From the NCBI GenBank assembly GCA_005408345.1, contig SEMN01000206.1, forward strand, positions 124,001 to 188,000: a stretch of DNA of 64,000 nucleotides, given 5' to 3'. Under the pieces are notes generated by a model that was not told where the DNA came from, made no database searches, and saw only the letters and a list, made by a program, of their open reading frames with translations. A program made the translations under genes and the position numbers. Of this stretch, positions 1 to 9,056 are shown one piece after another. Positions within the stretch are counted from its first letter, which is position 1. The number at the start of each line of letters is the position of its first letter. The DNA comes from Macquaria australasica (taxonomy: Eukaryota > Chordata > Actinopteri > Centrarchiformes > Percichthyidae).

Positions 1-52
1 CCAGCTCAATGTAGTGTGACGGCTGGGCGCTCTTCTGGAGTTTCTGGGGCAT
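1..52 (-). CDS. paqr3: PAQR3, N-terminal coding part of first coding exon (gene continues left of window)
   Basis: Read on the minus strand, positions 52 to 1 give ATG followed by 16 more codons and one base: MPQKLQKSAQPSHYIEL, then the start of a G codon. From memory this matches the start of vertebrate PAQR3 (RKTG), where human begins MHQKLLKSAHYIELG, so the block K-S-A...HYIELG is shared; the fish copy has three extra residues (QPS) before HYIELG. PAQR3 is a seven-transmembrane progestin/adipoQ-receptor family protein of the Golgi that tethers RAF kinases and dampens ERK signalling (established knowledge). The ATG lies in a good Kozak context (CCAGCCATGC). None of the transmembrane helices are in the window. 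The gene is transcribed leftwards, so everything to the right is upstream of it. The remaining uncertainty is which paralogue (a or b) this is, and that the match covers only 17 residues. Confidence 0.85.
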   Translation of the reverse strand, partial: MPQKLQKSAQPSHYIEL

Positions 53-85
53 GGCTGGGCTGGAGGAGTCTGCTTCAGGACAAAA
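53..85 (-). other. paqr3: paqr3 5' UTR end of coding exon and probable splice acceptor
   Basis: On the minus strand a pyrimidine-containing tract (TTTTTGTCCTG) leads into AAGCAG, followed by ACTCCTCCAGCCCAGCC and the ATG at 52. The best acceptor AG is at forward 71-70, placing the exon start at 69 and leaving only 17 nt of leader before the ATG. That is short, so an upstream leader exon is expected. An alternative is that the leader simply continues unspliced to the right. Confidence 0.45.
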
Positions 86-816
86 AGATCCCATTAAAAG
101 GCTGCTGCATCTTACATCAGATGAGTCTTATTAAACATTACTGCGTGGTTGACCAATTATATGCTTTTACACTTTGCCACAGTGTTGTGTGGATGAGGAA
201 TACAAGTGACCAACTCACTGAACAGCAAAAACTACCGTAAGGTGAAAGCTGATTTCCCCTCTTGGCTTGAATGTAACCTGGTGTTACCTGCGTTAACTGC
301 CGCCAGCTTCTCGCTTATGTGGAGAAAAACTAATACCAAACTCCGTTCGGTAATGTGGCAATTTTCGGCCTTTCGTGCTAGCAAACGTTCACGCCCCCAG
401 AACAAGGTTCACTAGTTTAAAAAAAAAAAAACAACTTTAATCCAATAAGCATCCGATACTCCAAGCAACACTTATCAAGAAAGTTTTAGTTTCTTGAGAC
501 GATTTTACTCCTAGTCTTACAGACCAATACACACTTGGCTAACGTTGCGTTAACAGCATCACCGATTATAAAAGTTGAGATTTTGTTGACATAACGGGCT
601 TGCTTTGTAAATTATTATAAGCCGACTACACCCAAAGAACCAACTAAAGTAGAAACCATTCATTAAGTTTAGTCTTACCTGTCGTTAACCATGTCAATCT
701 TAAAATAACAGATTTTTTAAAGCGGTTTGGCGACTAGTGACTAACTAGTACAGGCTAGCTAGCCAGTAGCTAGCATGCCGCTTTGTTCAGAGCAAAGAAA
801 TGAAAGACAAACTCAC
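73..816 (-). other. Candidate 5' intron of paqr3
   Basis: This stretch lies between the acceptor at about 70 and the donor at 816/817. It contains a second good donor read on the minus strand (CGACAG then GTAAGACT, exon end at 679), preceded by a short ATG-containing stretch that could be an alternative leader exon. It also holds an A-tract at 419-431 and a cluster of six CTAG tetramers at about 733-773. No repeat was recognised. Intron status is inferred only from splice-site consensus. Confidence 0.35.
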
Positions 817-895
817 CTTTCAGTTTGGTGTATGTGCAGTTTGGGCCATTTTGGGTCTTATAATACGTGTTGCGCATCTGTAAACATGTGTTAAC
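817..895 (-). other. Candidate upstream first exon of paqr3 (leader, or alternative N-terminus)
   Basis: On the minus strand the sequence CTGAAAG is followed at 816 by GTGAGTTTG, a near-consensus splice donor. Upstream of it an ATG at 877-875 opens a frame of 20 codons plus one base (starting MRNTYYKTQNG) with no stop. If spliced to the acceptor at 69, this frame runs directly in phase into DSSSPA and then the PAQR3 Met, giving a 26-residue N-terminal extension. The transcription start is unknown; about 895 is a guess from the position of the CRE. The exon could equally be entirely untranslated. Confidence 0.35.
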
Positions 896-937
896 GTTAA
901 TTTTAAAAAAACAACGCAATGTTGGCCAAGTCACCAG

Positions 938-945
938 TGACGTCA
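938..945. promoter_or_regulatory. CRE palindrome TGACGTCA, candidate paqr3 promoter element
   Basis: A perfect 8-bp CREB/ATF site lies in the context GTCACCAGTGACGTCACCAG, where GTCACCA is repeated. It sits about 60 bp upstream (minus-strand sense) of the ATG of the candidate first exon and about 890 bp upstream of the PAQR3 ATG. The flanking 950-1010 stretch is locally GC-rich. Functional CREs usually lie close to a transcription start, which fits, but no TATA box or mapped start is visible. Confidence 0.45.
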
Positions 946-1010
946 CCAGCAGCGGACCCCTCCACCGTGCCCAACGGCTGCCTGAGTAAAAAGAACAGAC
1001 CGTGCGGGTG

Positions 1011-1072
1011 ACAAGCTGAGGAAGACCGTGATATGCGGTTGAAAGCGCTGGAAAAAGCTAGTAAGCGGAGTT
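1011..1072 (+). repeat. Interspersed repeat fragment, 'GAAAAAGCTAGTAAG' family, copy 1
   Basis: The segment from GCTGAGGAAGACCGTGATAT through GAAAAAGCTAGTAAGCGGA matches, with few substitutions, the reverse complement of 42900-42975. It also resembles 24702-24739. Three dispersed copies show a repeat family. This one lies just upstream of the putative paqr3 promoter. Confidence 0.6.
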
Positions 1073-1963
1073 AAAAAGATTTCTTATCGAACAACAGTTT
1101 CCAAGATTAAAGAACAAACTTTTAGACTCTACTTTTTCTCTCACAAAATGTACTGAATATGTGAACAACTAAAAGTTACACACAGCCAATAATAATAAAA
1201 AAAAACAATATTTGGGTATTATTTTACATTGCCACGCCACACACCTTAACATTTTGGGTTTTTTAGGGCAAAAGGACAATATTCCCATCATTCTCAAAAG
1301 CTCAAGAGTTTTCTTTGAAATTCTGTCTTAATTGGCAATTTTGCTATTATCACACTTGTTGAAGACATATTGAAATTACTTGTTTAGCATAAAAAAACTA
1401 ACAAAAAAGCCTCATATTATCATATTATTATACTTTATGTATACTACTTCATGTCTTTTCTGCATCTTAATGTCCACACTGGTAGAGTAAAGCTTCAGTG
1501 TCCCAGACAGCAGTCCAACACAAATACATACAATGCATCACAGCACAAGATCCATATCTCCTACACTGTCACCAAGAATCATGCTCTCCTGTGTACATTA
1601 TTAATAGCCAGTTAATAATAATTTAGTAAGGATTTACATAGCTGTACAAGATTTGCCTGCATCCACATGTCAGACAGGCAACAGCAATTTCCTTGAAATT
1701 ATACTTTTTATAATGTCTGTATTCTGAATAAGTTTGACTGGCTAAATCAGAACATAAGAAGCCATCCAAAATGTATCTGCATGTTTTATATTGAAATATT
1801 TATTTGTTATCAGTTGACTTTTTTCTTCACTGATGCTTTATGCCATGTTCCTTTAACTTGCTGTTTGCGCACTACATTATTTTTATCTCTAATAACAGCA
1901 TTAACACTATTTGTGACCCATTACCTTTTCCCCCCAGATCATCTTACTTTTTGTGTTTCTCTT
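1073..1963. other. AT-rich intergenic sequence, nothing identified
   Basis: The sequence is AT-rich and unique-looking, with short A/T runs (about 1196-1206) and no convincing ORF, splice structure or repeat that I can name. Confidence 0.5.
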
Positions 1964-2058
1964 TGGCCATTTTTGCATTTATTAGACAATATACAGCAGA
2001 GAGCTGCTGGATATTGAGGGGGAGATGGAGCAAAGGTCCCCAGCCAGACTTGAACTAA
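1964..2058 (+). repeat. Dispersed teleost repeat, 'AGAGAGCTG...GAGGGGGAGA' family, copy 1
   Basis: The order 'TTGCATTTATTAGACAATA', 'CAGCAGAGAGCTG', a purine-rich block, then 'CAGACTTGAACTAAAT' parallels 11013-11136 and 22612-22727. I recognise the general pattern (purine-rich block, then a degenerate 'TCGAACC...ACTGAGCTA' type end) from other fish genomes. It is diverged and short. Confidence 0.5.
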
Positions 2059-3060
2059 ATTAACTTAATTTAATTTGCACTTAATAGGATTTATGTGTTA
2101 ATGTAAGGGGCACGCCACCAATTTTACAAATAAAGTTCAGTTTACTTGTCACAAGAAGCGCCACGCGGCCTGTGAAAACTGCTTTATAACGTCTGATGTG
2201 TTCATCATTTATAAAATATAAAACCTAAAAGTAAGCTGGAGCATTCAGGCGTGGCCCATGTTAAATGTAGGCCGTTCAGTGCAGCTCTCAGTCTCCTGGC
2301 TGTCATCCCGCTGCACTGTGCGACCGTGTTACATCCTCCTGTCGCTAGCTGTCATCAGGAATCCTCATCAGAGCGAGCGAGCGAGCGTTCTCCACAGACC
2401 TCTCAGGTGTGAGAGATGTTGGGAGGATTCCCTCAGGAGGGAAGTCACACTCAGCCCTTCCCTCTGCTGTTTACACCCCACTTTAATTGCCTCGTTCTCA
2501 ACTGGAAGTGTGTTGTTCATTATCACTTCTAATACACCTCTCAGCACATCCACTCTGGCAAAGTGTCAGCTGCCAAGTTAAGATAGTAACTCGTGCATGC
2601 AAGGGCAAACAGCAAGAGTCTCCTGCTGCTGCTGCAGTCGCTGCTCAGAGTAATTAATTGATTTTGTAGGCTTAAAGTTGGCAGTGATTTGCTACAAATG
2701 ATTTTCATAGGAAAGAAGCGCAAGCAGGCAACACGTGAAGGAAAATGTACTATGTAATATGTATGTTCCCACTACTTTCTTTTCGCTGGATTTTTCCACT
2801 TGGTACCCACTGACTTCAGTTATTTTTGTCCCTGGAAATAAAGAAACAAAAATAATGAAGTTTCTAAAGCCTGGAGTTTCTTCTTGCTGCCATCTTTATC
2901 AGGTAACCAGAAGCCATACAATCCAAATCTTAATGGAACAAGGAAGCAGCAACCACCAAGACTGTCTTACTGTAGATAGCAGAGACCCCGTCAATCAAGC
3001 AAATACTCCTTAAAGCTAACCTGATGTCCTCTAACTGGGACAGCGATTAGGTGTATTTTT
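2059..3060. other. Intergenic sequence, nothing identified
   Basis: Includes a short GAGC tandem (about 2373-2388). The open frame of 107 codons at 2258-2581 has no recognisable domain and looks like chance. Confidence 0.5.
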
Positions 3061-3061
3061 T

Positions 3062-3212
3062 AACTTGGGACAGAGCCAGGCTGGCTGTTTCCCCCTGCTA
3101 CGAGGCTTTATGCTAAGCTAATAGCCTCCTGGTTCCTGGCTGAGTATTGATTTTCTCATTTAACTCCCAGCAAGAAAGGAAATATGTGTAATTTCCCAAA
3201 ATGTGAGTTGAG
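3062..3212. repeat. Common teleost interspersed repeat ('GGGACAGAGCCAGGCT' family)
   Basis: The ordered motifs GGGACAGAGCCAGGCTGGCT, TTTCCCCCTGCT, TTTATGCTAAGCTAA, TTCTCATTTAACTC, CAGCAAGAAAGGAAAT and TTTCCCAAAATGTGAGTTG follow the layout of a very common fish repeat. The opposite end of the same family (AAAGGAATACTCTGACATTT) appears separately at about 49691-49722. Class and autonomous partner are unknown to me. Confidence 0.65.
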
Positions 3213-3246
3213 AGTTGGAGGTTTTTTCCATTGAATTCAATGCAGT

Positions 3247-3480
3247 CTAAGGCTGCATCCACATTACTGCGTTTTTGTTTGTTTGATCTCCGTACACACG
3301 AGCGTACCACGCGCCTGGAAACGCATATCACGTGACCATTCATGTGCACTGGGCATGTAAACAGGAAGCAGATTGTCTGCCCTGCGGCTGGTCGCTTAGT
3401 TGCAGAAAATATTGCAAACGAAAGAACAGCGATGGAGAAAAGTCAGAGCAGAGATTTCTGTGCTGTGGATGTAGCCTTAG
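3247..3480. mobile_element. Non-autonomous DNA transposon (hAT-type MITE candidate)
   Basis: A 17-bp terminal inverted repeat is visible: CTAAGGCTGCATCCACA at 3247-3263 against TGTGGATGTAGCCTTAG at 3464-3480, with one mismatch in the stem. The interior (about 200 bp) is CpG-containing and non-coding. The 'ctgcatccacattactgcgtttt' style of end is typical of fish hAT-derived MITEs. No clean 8-bp target duplication is visible. Confidence 0.6.
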
Positions 3481-3489
3481 TGCTCTTGG

Positions 3490-3530
3490 AGGCAGCCCCT
3501 AGTGGCCATTAGAGGAAGTGCAGCTTGTAG
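3490..3530 (+). repeat. Short dispersed repeat 'CTAGTGGCCATTAGAGGAA', copy 1
   Basis: GGCAGCCCCTAGTGGCCATT and the following AGAGGAAGTGCAGCTT match 36361-36395 (CAGCATCTAGTGGCCATTAG, AAGAACAGCAGCTT). It directly abuts the MITE at 3247-3480. Confidence 0.55.
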
Positions 3531-3777
3531 CGCTTTCACTTTGGCTTCAACATTCAGTGGTGTAGGTCGCCCTTTGGAATAAACTAACAGATTATTTGTG
3601 ATTTAGGGTTTAACCGTGGAGATCAGCTCTTTTTTCAGAGCAGCTTTGACTACAAGGACACACTTTACGAACATCCAAAATCACGTAGAATCAGTGCCTC
3701 CTCTAGCCCGTTAGTTTTCACAAAGATCAGAAATGGTTCATATGAGAGTTTCACGGGTTTTTTGGGTGTTTCCTTCA
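3531..3777. other. Intergenic sequence, nothing identified
   Basis: No repeat or gene structure recognised. Confidence 0.4.
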
Positions 3778-3846
3778 GGATAGCTCAGTGGATTACAGCC
3801 ATCACTGCAGCTGTTCATCCAAAAAGGATTTAAGATCAGACCCTGG
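3778..3846 (+). repeat. tRNA-like pseudo-element (possible SINE head)
   Basis: GGATAGCTCAGTGG resembles a tRNA 5' end and D-arm (A box), and GGATTTAAGATCAGACCC, about 45 nt further on, resembles a decayed T-arm/B box. No complete cloverleaf can be drawn and there is no CCA. It is more likely a tRNA-derived repeat remnant than a working tRNA. Confidence 0.3.
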
Positions 3847-5510
3847 TACATTCATGATAAGAGGACACGCCTCTCACATGCACTGAAGCACTGAGGTTCT
3901 TCATGAGGACGACTGCCTTTTCCCCACCCCACCAGCTTCACCCTGACTCCTCACTGATTCGCTGTGACAATCTGTCGTCGGCCCCTTTTTTATTTTTTCC
4001 CTCAATCTTTGTCTTTGATTTCTGTCCTCCATTTTTCTGTCAGACTTAACGTAGAGAAATGTGCCATGATGTAATTGCGCGCTTAGGCGGCGTGTAATGG
4101 AACATGAAATTAAAGTGCTCCTACTTATACTCTGAATGTTTCTTGTAAAAGCAGGAGGTGAGCTGTGTATCGGCCATTTCATCAGTGTCGAAATATCTCT
4201 CATTCGTGATGGTCATCGCAGAGATACTCTAAGTGTTCCATGTTATGGCCGACTTGGGATATTTTCTTTCATAAAGCGCTAACTGAGGATGCGTCCTACA
4301 ATGAAATGTGCAATAAAACGGCGCAGCATTACATCTTAATTGAGGGTGCCTACACTGTCTTGGCAAGTGAAAGTCTCTCCTTTCCAAACAAGGCGCTGTT
4401 AGACTGGTTTAAATAGAGGCAGACAGGCCCCCGGGCTACCAATGTCCTTTAGGATTGTCAGGGTCATCAATGAAACACAAGGCTACACTGGTGTGCTTCT
4501 CTCTGACTGTTGCACTGCATTTAATGGCACATTACGTTATGGTAAATACGTTCAATGTTATACTTCTTCTCGCTGATGTTAAACGCATGGTAAATTGACT
4601 ATATGTTGCTGCACAGAGGAGAAATTAACAATGCATGACATGTTTTCCACTGCAGCCATGTTTTTGTTTCCTCAGGCGCCTCTCAGCCGAGCTTCTTCTG
4701 TGCACCTCCGCTTCCGCCGTTTCCTCTCCCACTTGCCCCTGCCTGGAAAACAACTGTGATGAAACCTCAAATCTAGGGGCTAGAATCTTTATTTCCCTCT
4801 CAAAACCCTGAACACAAAGCTCACAGGCATCACAGGCTTCGACGCAGGGCCCGCCAAATGTTAGCCCGCCTGCCGTGCCAAGACTAGACAGGCCCTTTGC
4901 AAAGCTCACACGGCCTCACGGCGGCTTGTGCTCGTCAGCGGCCGGCTGGTCTCATTGGCTTTATTTATAGTCGGCGCCACAAGACATCTGCTGGAGACAA
5001 GACTCTGTCCTCTGTGTCCACACAGCACCGCACAGAGGGAGCTTGTCAACGTTTTTTTTTTCGAAGGCAAAGTGTTTGGGAGGACCCCGGTCAGAGGAGG
5101 GGAGAGACGGCTGCAGCCTCCTCTAATAGGACGGGTGTCCCCTCCGATTGCTTTCTCCGCAGCTCTGATTAACGAGACCGGAAGACAGAGGGAGGCTTCA
5201 CAGTTTGTCGTGTCTTGTGTGTTAGCCGATGTTTACTTGATCTGAGAGCTGTTGTTTGTTTGGTGTCTTCAGTCTGGTCGTTGCTCGCCACTATTTTGGG
5301 ACACTGACACTTGGATGCAGCTCGGCAGTCGTCTGATGCGGCCTCGCCTTTTCCTCCCCCTCCTCCTCTTCCTCCTCCGTGTCACACAGAGTTTCTCTTC
5401 CTCTCCCGTTCTCTTCTCTTCCCAGTCGAGGACGTCAGGATGTCTCTGGCTAACCGTGCTTCAGGCCTTGACACAAAGTGCCGGGGACAGCTCTTTGCTC
5501 TTCCCACAGA
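3847..5510. other. Intergenic sequence with a GC-richer segment
   Basis: Most of it is unremarkable. About 4630-5180 is richer in GC and CpG (CACGGCGGCTTGTGCTCGTC, GTCGGCGCCAC) and free of recognised repeats, so it may be a conserved or regulatory segment. Short overlapping open frames on both strands here (91-105 codons) have no recognisable domain. A CT-rich stretch runs from 5340 to 5430. Confidence 0.4.
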
Positions 5511-5512
5511 GC

Positions 5513-5527
5513 GGGGGGGGGGGGGGG
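5513..5527 (+). repeat. Poly-G tract
   Basis: About 14 consecutive G. A similar poly-C tract lies at about 6082-6101. Confidence 0.85.
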
Positions 5528-5990
5528 TGAAGTCAGACTGTCAGGGAGGGAGTGTGAAAATACTCTGGTTACATGTTCCTGAAAAGAACCGACCTGAGGA
5601 AGAGGCTCTCCGTGAAGAAACAATACCAACAAATCATCTCTGCTACAGATTGTGGACACTAAATGTGATATATGTATTCATACTGACGCAGTAAGCAGTG
5701 ATTTGCAATTCAGAAGTCCAGACAGTCTACACAAGACAGCATTTCAGTGTCTATATTTCAACATGTGGTTAGGACCTGTTTTATATTAAAACATAGTAAT
5801 TTTATGCTGTTGAAACAACAGTTTTATGTAACCGAGATGTCTAAAAAAAACCAAACCGTGTTTAGCCCAGTTCATGGGGAGGAATCTTATAGGCTTCTTC
5901 TGTTGACAACTTTAATGGAGCCCAGTTCGGCTCTCCGAGGAACCCCTTCATAAAGTTCTCATAGGGCTCTGACGGCTCATCCATGAAACA
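5528..5990. other. Intergenic sequence, nothing identified
   Basis: No repeat, exon or long frame of interest. Confidence 0.4.
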
Positions 5991-6023
5991 CAGATGTTAA
6001 CCAATCTTTTTGGTTAACATCTG
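5991..6023. repeat. Perfect 14-bp inverted repeat (5-nt loop)
   Basis: CAGATGTTAACCAA, loop TCTTT, TTGGTTAACATCTG: all 14 pairs match. The right arm is followed at once by a direct repeat of TTAACATCTG (6024-6033). Confidence 0.9.
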
Positions 6024-6081
6024 TTAACATCTGATTTTTTTAACTGTTCCACCGACCAGACTGAAAACCAAGGGTGACCGA

Positions 6082-6101
6082 GCCCCCCCCCCCCCCCCCC
6101 C
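6082..6101 (+). repeat. Poly-C tract
   Basis: About 20 uninterrupted C, next to CTCCAGTGTGAG. Confidence 0.9.
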
Positions 6102-6119
6102 TCCAGTGTGAGATGAACA

Positions 6120-6485
6120 GACTCCACTGCAGCTTTTAAGTGCCTCCTTAAAACTCACTTTTTACAAATGTTTTCTTTTTCCATTATCACATCACTTTCA
6201 TATTTCCTTTTTATATTACTATTGTTATTGTTTTAACATATTTTAATTGTGCTTTTTTTCAGCATCATCTTCTTAGTGTTTTATATGTACTTCCATATAT
6301 TTTGCACTTTTATCTGTTTAAATTCAAGACTCTGTTCTTTTTTTTTTGGCATTCTATCTACTTTATATGAGATCATTAAATATCTGCCTTATAAGAGATC
6401 ATCTCTTATATTTTATTTTTTTTTAATTATTGTTGTGTAAATCCTTTAATCTGGAAAGCAAAAGTGCTAAATAAATTTAAAAAAA
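6120..6485 (+). mobile_element. LINE 3' end remnant (L2/Maui-like)
   Basis: TTAAAACTCACTTTTTACAA resembles the 'LKTHFL' end of a LINE reverse transcriptase ORF. It is followed by about 300 bp of T-rich 3' UTR, then the typical tail AAAGTGCTAAATAAATTTAA. An internal 10-1-10 palindrome (TATAAGAGAT C ATCTCTTATA, 6390-6410) is present. The reading frame is degraded. Confidence 0.55.
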
Positions 6486-8694
6486 GGAGAGAATTTGTGA
6501 CAGATTTCTCAGTCAGGTTGTTCTGAAACATCACTGTAGTGACAGTTCATCAGGGAAAACTTTGTTCACAGTGAAAAGAAGAGACAAACTACATATTATC
6601 TTTTCAATTAAAAACTGATGTAGGAAACCTGCACAGCCAACCTCTAATCTAGCATCCCGTCATATCATCAACTTGACTACAAGCTGAACAACCTACATCA
6701 TCTTGGCTCTCCTCCATTCATAATATGCAATAAACTATTCTAAATCCATATCTTTATTTGGTGTGGTCTTTGTTAGTGAAGAGCTGTTGGACTGGAGCAG
6801 ATTAGAAACTTCAGCCCCATCAGTCCAATCACTCCTGTAGCTTCAGATTTGGATACCGTGACCCCTAAACTTATAATCCTGATTCTGTAACTGTGACGCC
6901 TTTTTCTCAACCACAATTTGTAGGTTTTCAGAAACTAATGTTGGTGGACGGTTTGGAAGAAATTACAGTTTAAGTGTTTTCCCACTCAGCTGGTCGTGTG
7001 TTCAGCCAATGTGTCAGTGTCTGAGTGATGCCTGTTATTTGCATAGTTTTAGTAAAATGGCACCCGTTTAAAAAAACAGGCCCATAGAGGCTCGTCAAAT
7101 AAACTTCAATGAAGTTACAAAGACAGACAGAATATACTGTATATATCTTAGATTTTAAACCAGGTGTGATTGTTGCTAAGAAAGTGCAAACTGCACAGTA
7201 TAAATTCAGTTTACATCTGAATGTTCTGCGATCTGAATGATCGTAATCATGTTGATCTCACGCTAAAGATAATCTTGTTTCTGAATATTTTTATTTACTT
7301 TTTTTAGTTGTGCTGTGACTGCGGCTGCAAATCAGCTGCTGAACTGAAACGTTTGCTTCACCAAAATGTCCACGTTGATTCATCTTCATCGTCCACATAA
7401 ACAATCAAATAATAAACTGATCAAAGCTGCTATCAGGCAAGAAATATCATACACCAACTTTATTTTTCTGTTTGGAGGCCATATGTAGAGCAGTACATCA
7501 CAAACTGGAGAAAAAAGAAGAAAGAACTAAAAATGAAATGTTGCATCAACAAATGTTCCAGCACTAATGTCTGAATCCTCGTAGCATCTGGGCCACTGAG
7601 CTCTTTCTGGGAATGAAATGGTCTAGTTGCTTAGTCTCCTTGTACTTTTTTTTTTTTTTTTGGAAAGTTTCATCTGTATAACAATATTGAAAGGCATTAG
7701 TCTTAATCTCCGTGCTTCCTTTTACTTTTTTTTTTTTGTCTTGCAAGATACATCTGGTTCCCTATCTTGTAATTTTCTGCCGGGATTCCAAAGAAAAGCG
7801 AAAACCATTTTTTAAATTTTTTTTTACAGCAGTGGAGGGATTAAGGAGGAGGGCAGGGTGGTTGTTTTAGGACATTTAGCTGCTGCTGGGAATGAGATTA
7901 ATGCCTCCGAACAGCAACAACTGCTGCCATGTGTTGCACTTTTCTGCAGCTGGACGAAACTTCCTGGTAATCCTTAATGGATCAGAAATTGTAAGTCCAT
8001 CCTCATCACTCAGACAAACTGTTTAAGCTGTTTGACACTAGGAGTATGCATGCAGGGTACTTTATTTTTATTTTCAGAACAATACCAAAAATAAGCCCTT
8101 TAATATACAACTGGCTGTAGATTAGACCTGCATATGCGCTGTTGCAGTTATCCTCTTTCTGCAGGGTTACATGGGACGCAGATTGGTTTTCTTGTAGATT
8201 TAGATTTTAAAAATGATGTTATTGTTTAGCTTTTTTTGTGTGTGTGATTGTTACTTGTACTCATCTACCTCTCCACCTTTTATAACAACTCACCTAAAAC
8301 AACTTGTTTCGGGTTCGGGGCCACACACTCCTGCAGCTCAAACACATTTGACCAAACTGCTGTTATGTGACCGCAGGAGCAGCTTTCTGACACGATGTGG
8401 AAAACTGAAGCGTTAGGATTTTAGTTTTCACCTTCAGATCACAAGACGTATATTTGCAATCTTTCCCTAATGCTCAGACAGAGATGGGATAGAAGGTTTT
8501 CATGTTTTTTGCTCCACTTGTCACGATTTCGAATAATTAATATTAAACTGAGGACACTGTTAACTCTGGGCAAGTTTAAGACTAATATAAAGTAATTCTC
8601 TCTGTTGTTAGCTCTTTTTAGTATAGTTCTGCCTGTTTTTTAGTTTTGTTTTGAAAATGTTAGTACTGATTCTGTGTTCCTGCTCAACACCTGC
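6486..8694. other. Intergenic sequence with poly-T tracts
   Basis: Poly-T runs are at 7647-7662, 7725-7737 and about 7816-7827. The rest is AT-rich unique sequence with no recognised gene. The ORF at 7564-7746 minus is only the poly-T complement. Confidence 0.45.
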
Positions 8695-9056
8695 TGCTGC
8701 TATTATTATTATTTTGCTATTATTATTATTTTTATTAATATTAACATCATCACCACTACTATTACTTTACATCTCTATTATATCATACTATCATACTACT
8801 GTATGTTCTCTCTCTCTACCCAACCAGTCGAGGCAGATGACCGCCCTCCCAGAGCCTGGTTCTGGTTCTGGTTCTGCTCGAGGTTTCTACCTGTTAAAAG
8901 GGAGTTTTTCCTTGCCACTGTCGCTGCTCATGGTGGGAACTGTTGGGTCTCTGTAAATATAAAGAGTCGGTCTAGACCTGCTCTGTATGAAAAAGTGCCC
9001 TGAGATAACTTCTGTTAGGATTTGGCGCTATATAAATAAATAAAACTGAATTGAAT
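8695..9056 (+). mobile_element. LINE 3' end fragment, 'GTTAAAAGGGAGTTTTTCC' family
   Basis: An ATT-rich block is followed by ACCCAACCAGTCGAGGCAGA, CTGTTAAAAGGGAGTTTTTC, GGGTCTCTGTAAATATAAAG, GTCTAGACCTGCTCTGTATG, GTGCCCTGAGATAACTTCTG and TTTGGCGCTATATAAATAAA, ending in AATTGAATT. I know this block and tail as one of the commonest teleost LINE-type 3' ends. The exact clade (L2/CR1/Rex) is not assigned. A local triplication of TTCTGG lies at about 8862-8880. Confidence 0.7.

Noticed and set aside
675..700. Coding exon with ATG just before the donor at 679
   Set aside because: The four-codon ATGGTTAACGACAG start would run out of frame into paqr3 if spliced at 69, and no acceptor is convincing. 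Kept only as a possible leader exon.
3778..3846. Functional tRNA gene
   Set aside because: Only A- and B-box-like fragments; no cloverleaf pairing, so listed as a tRNA-like repeat.
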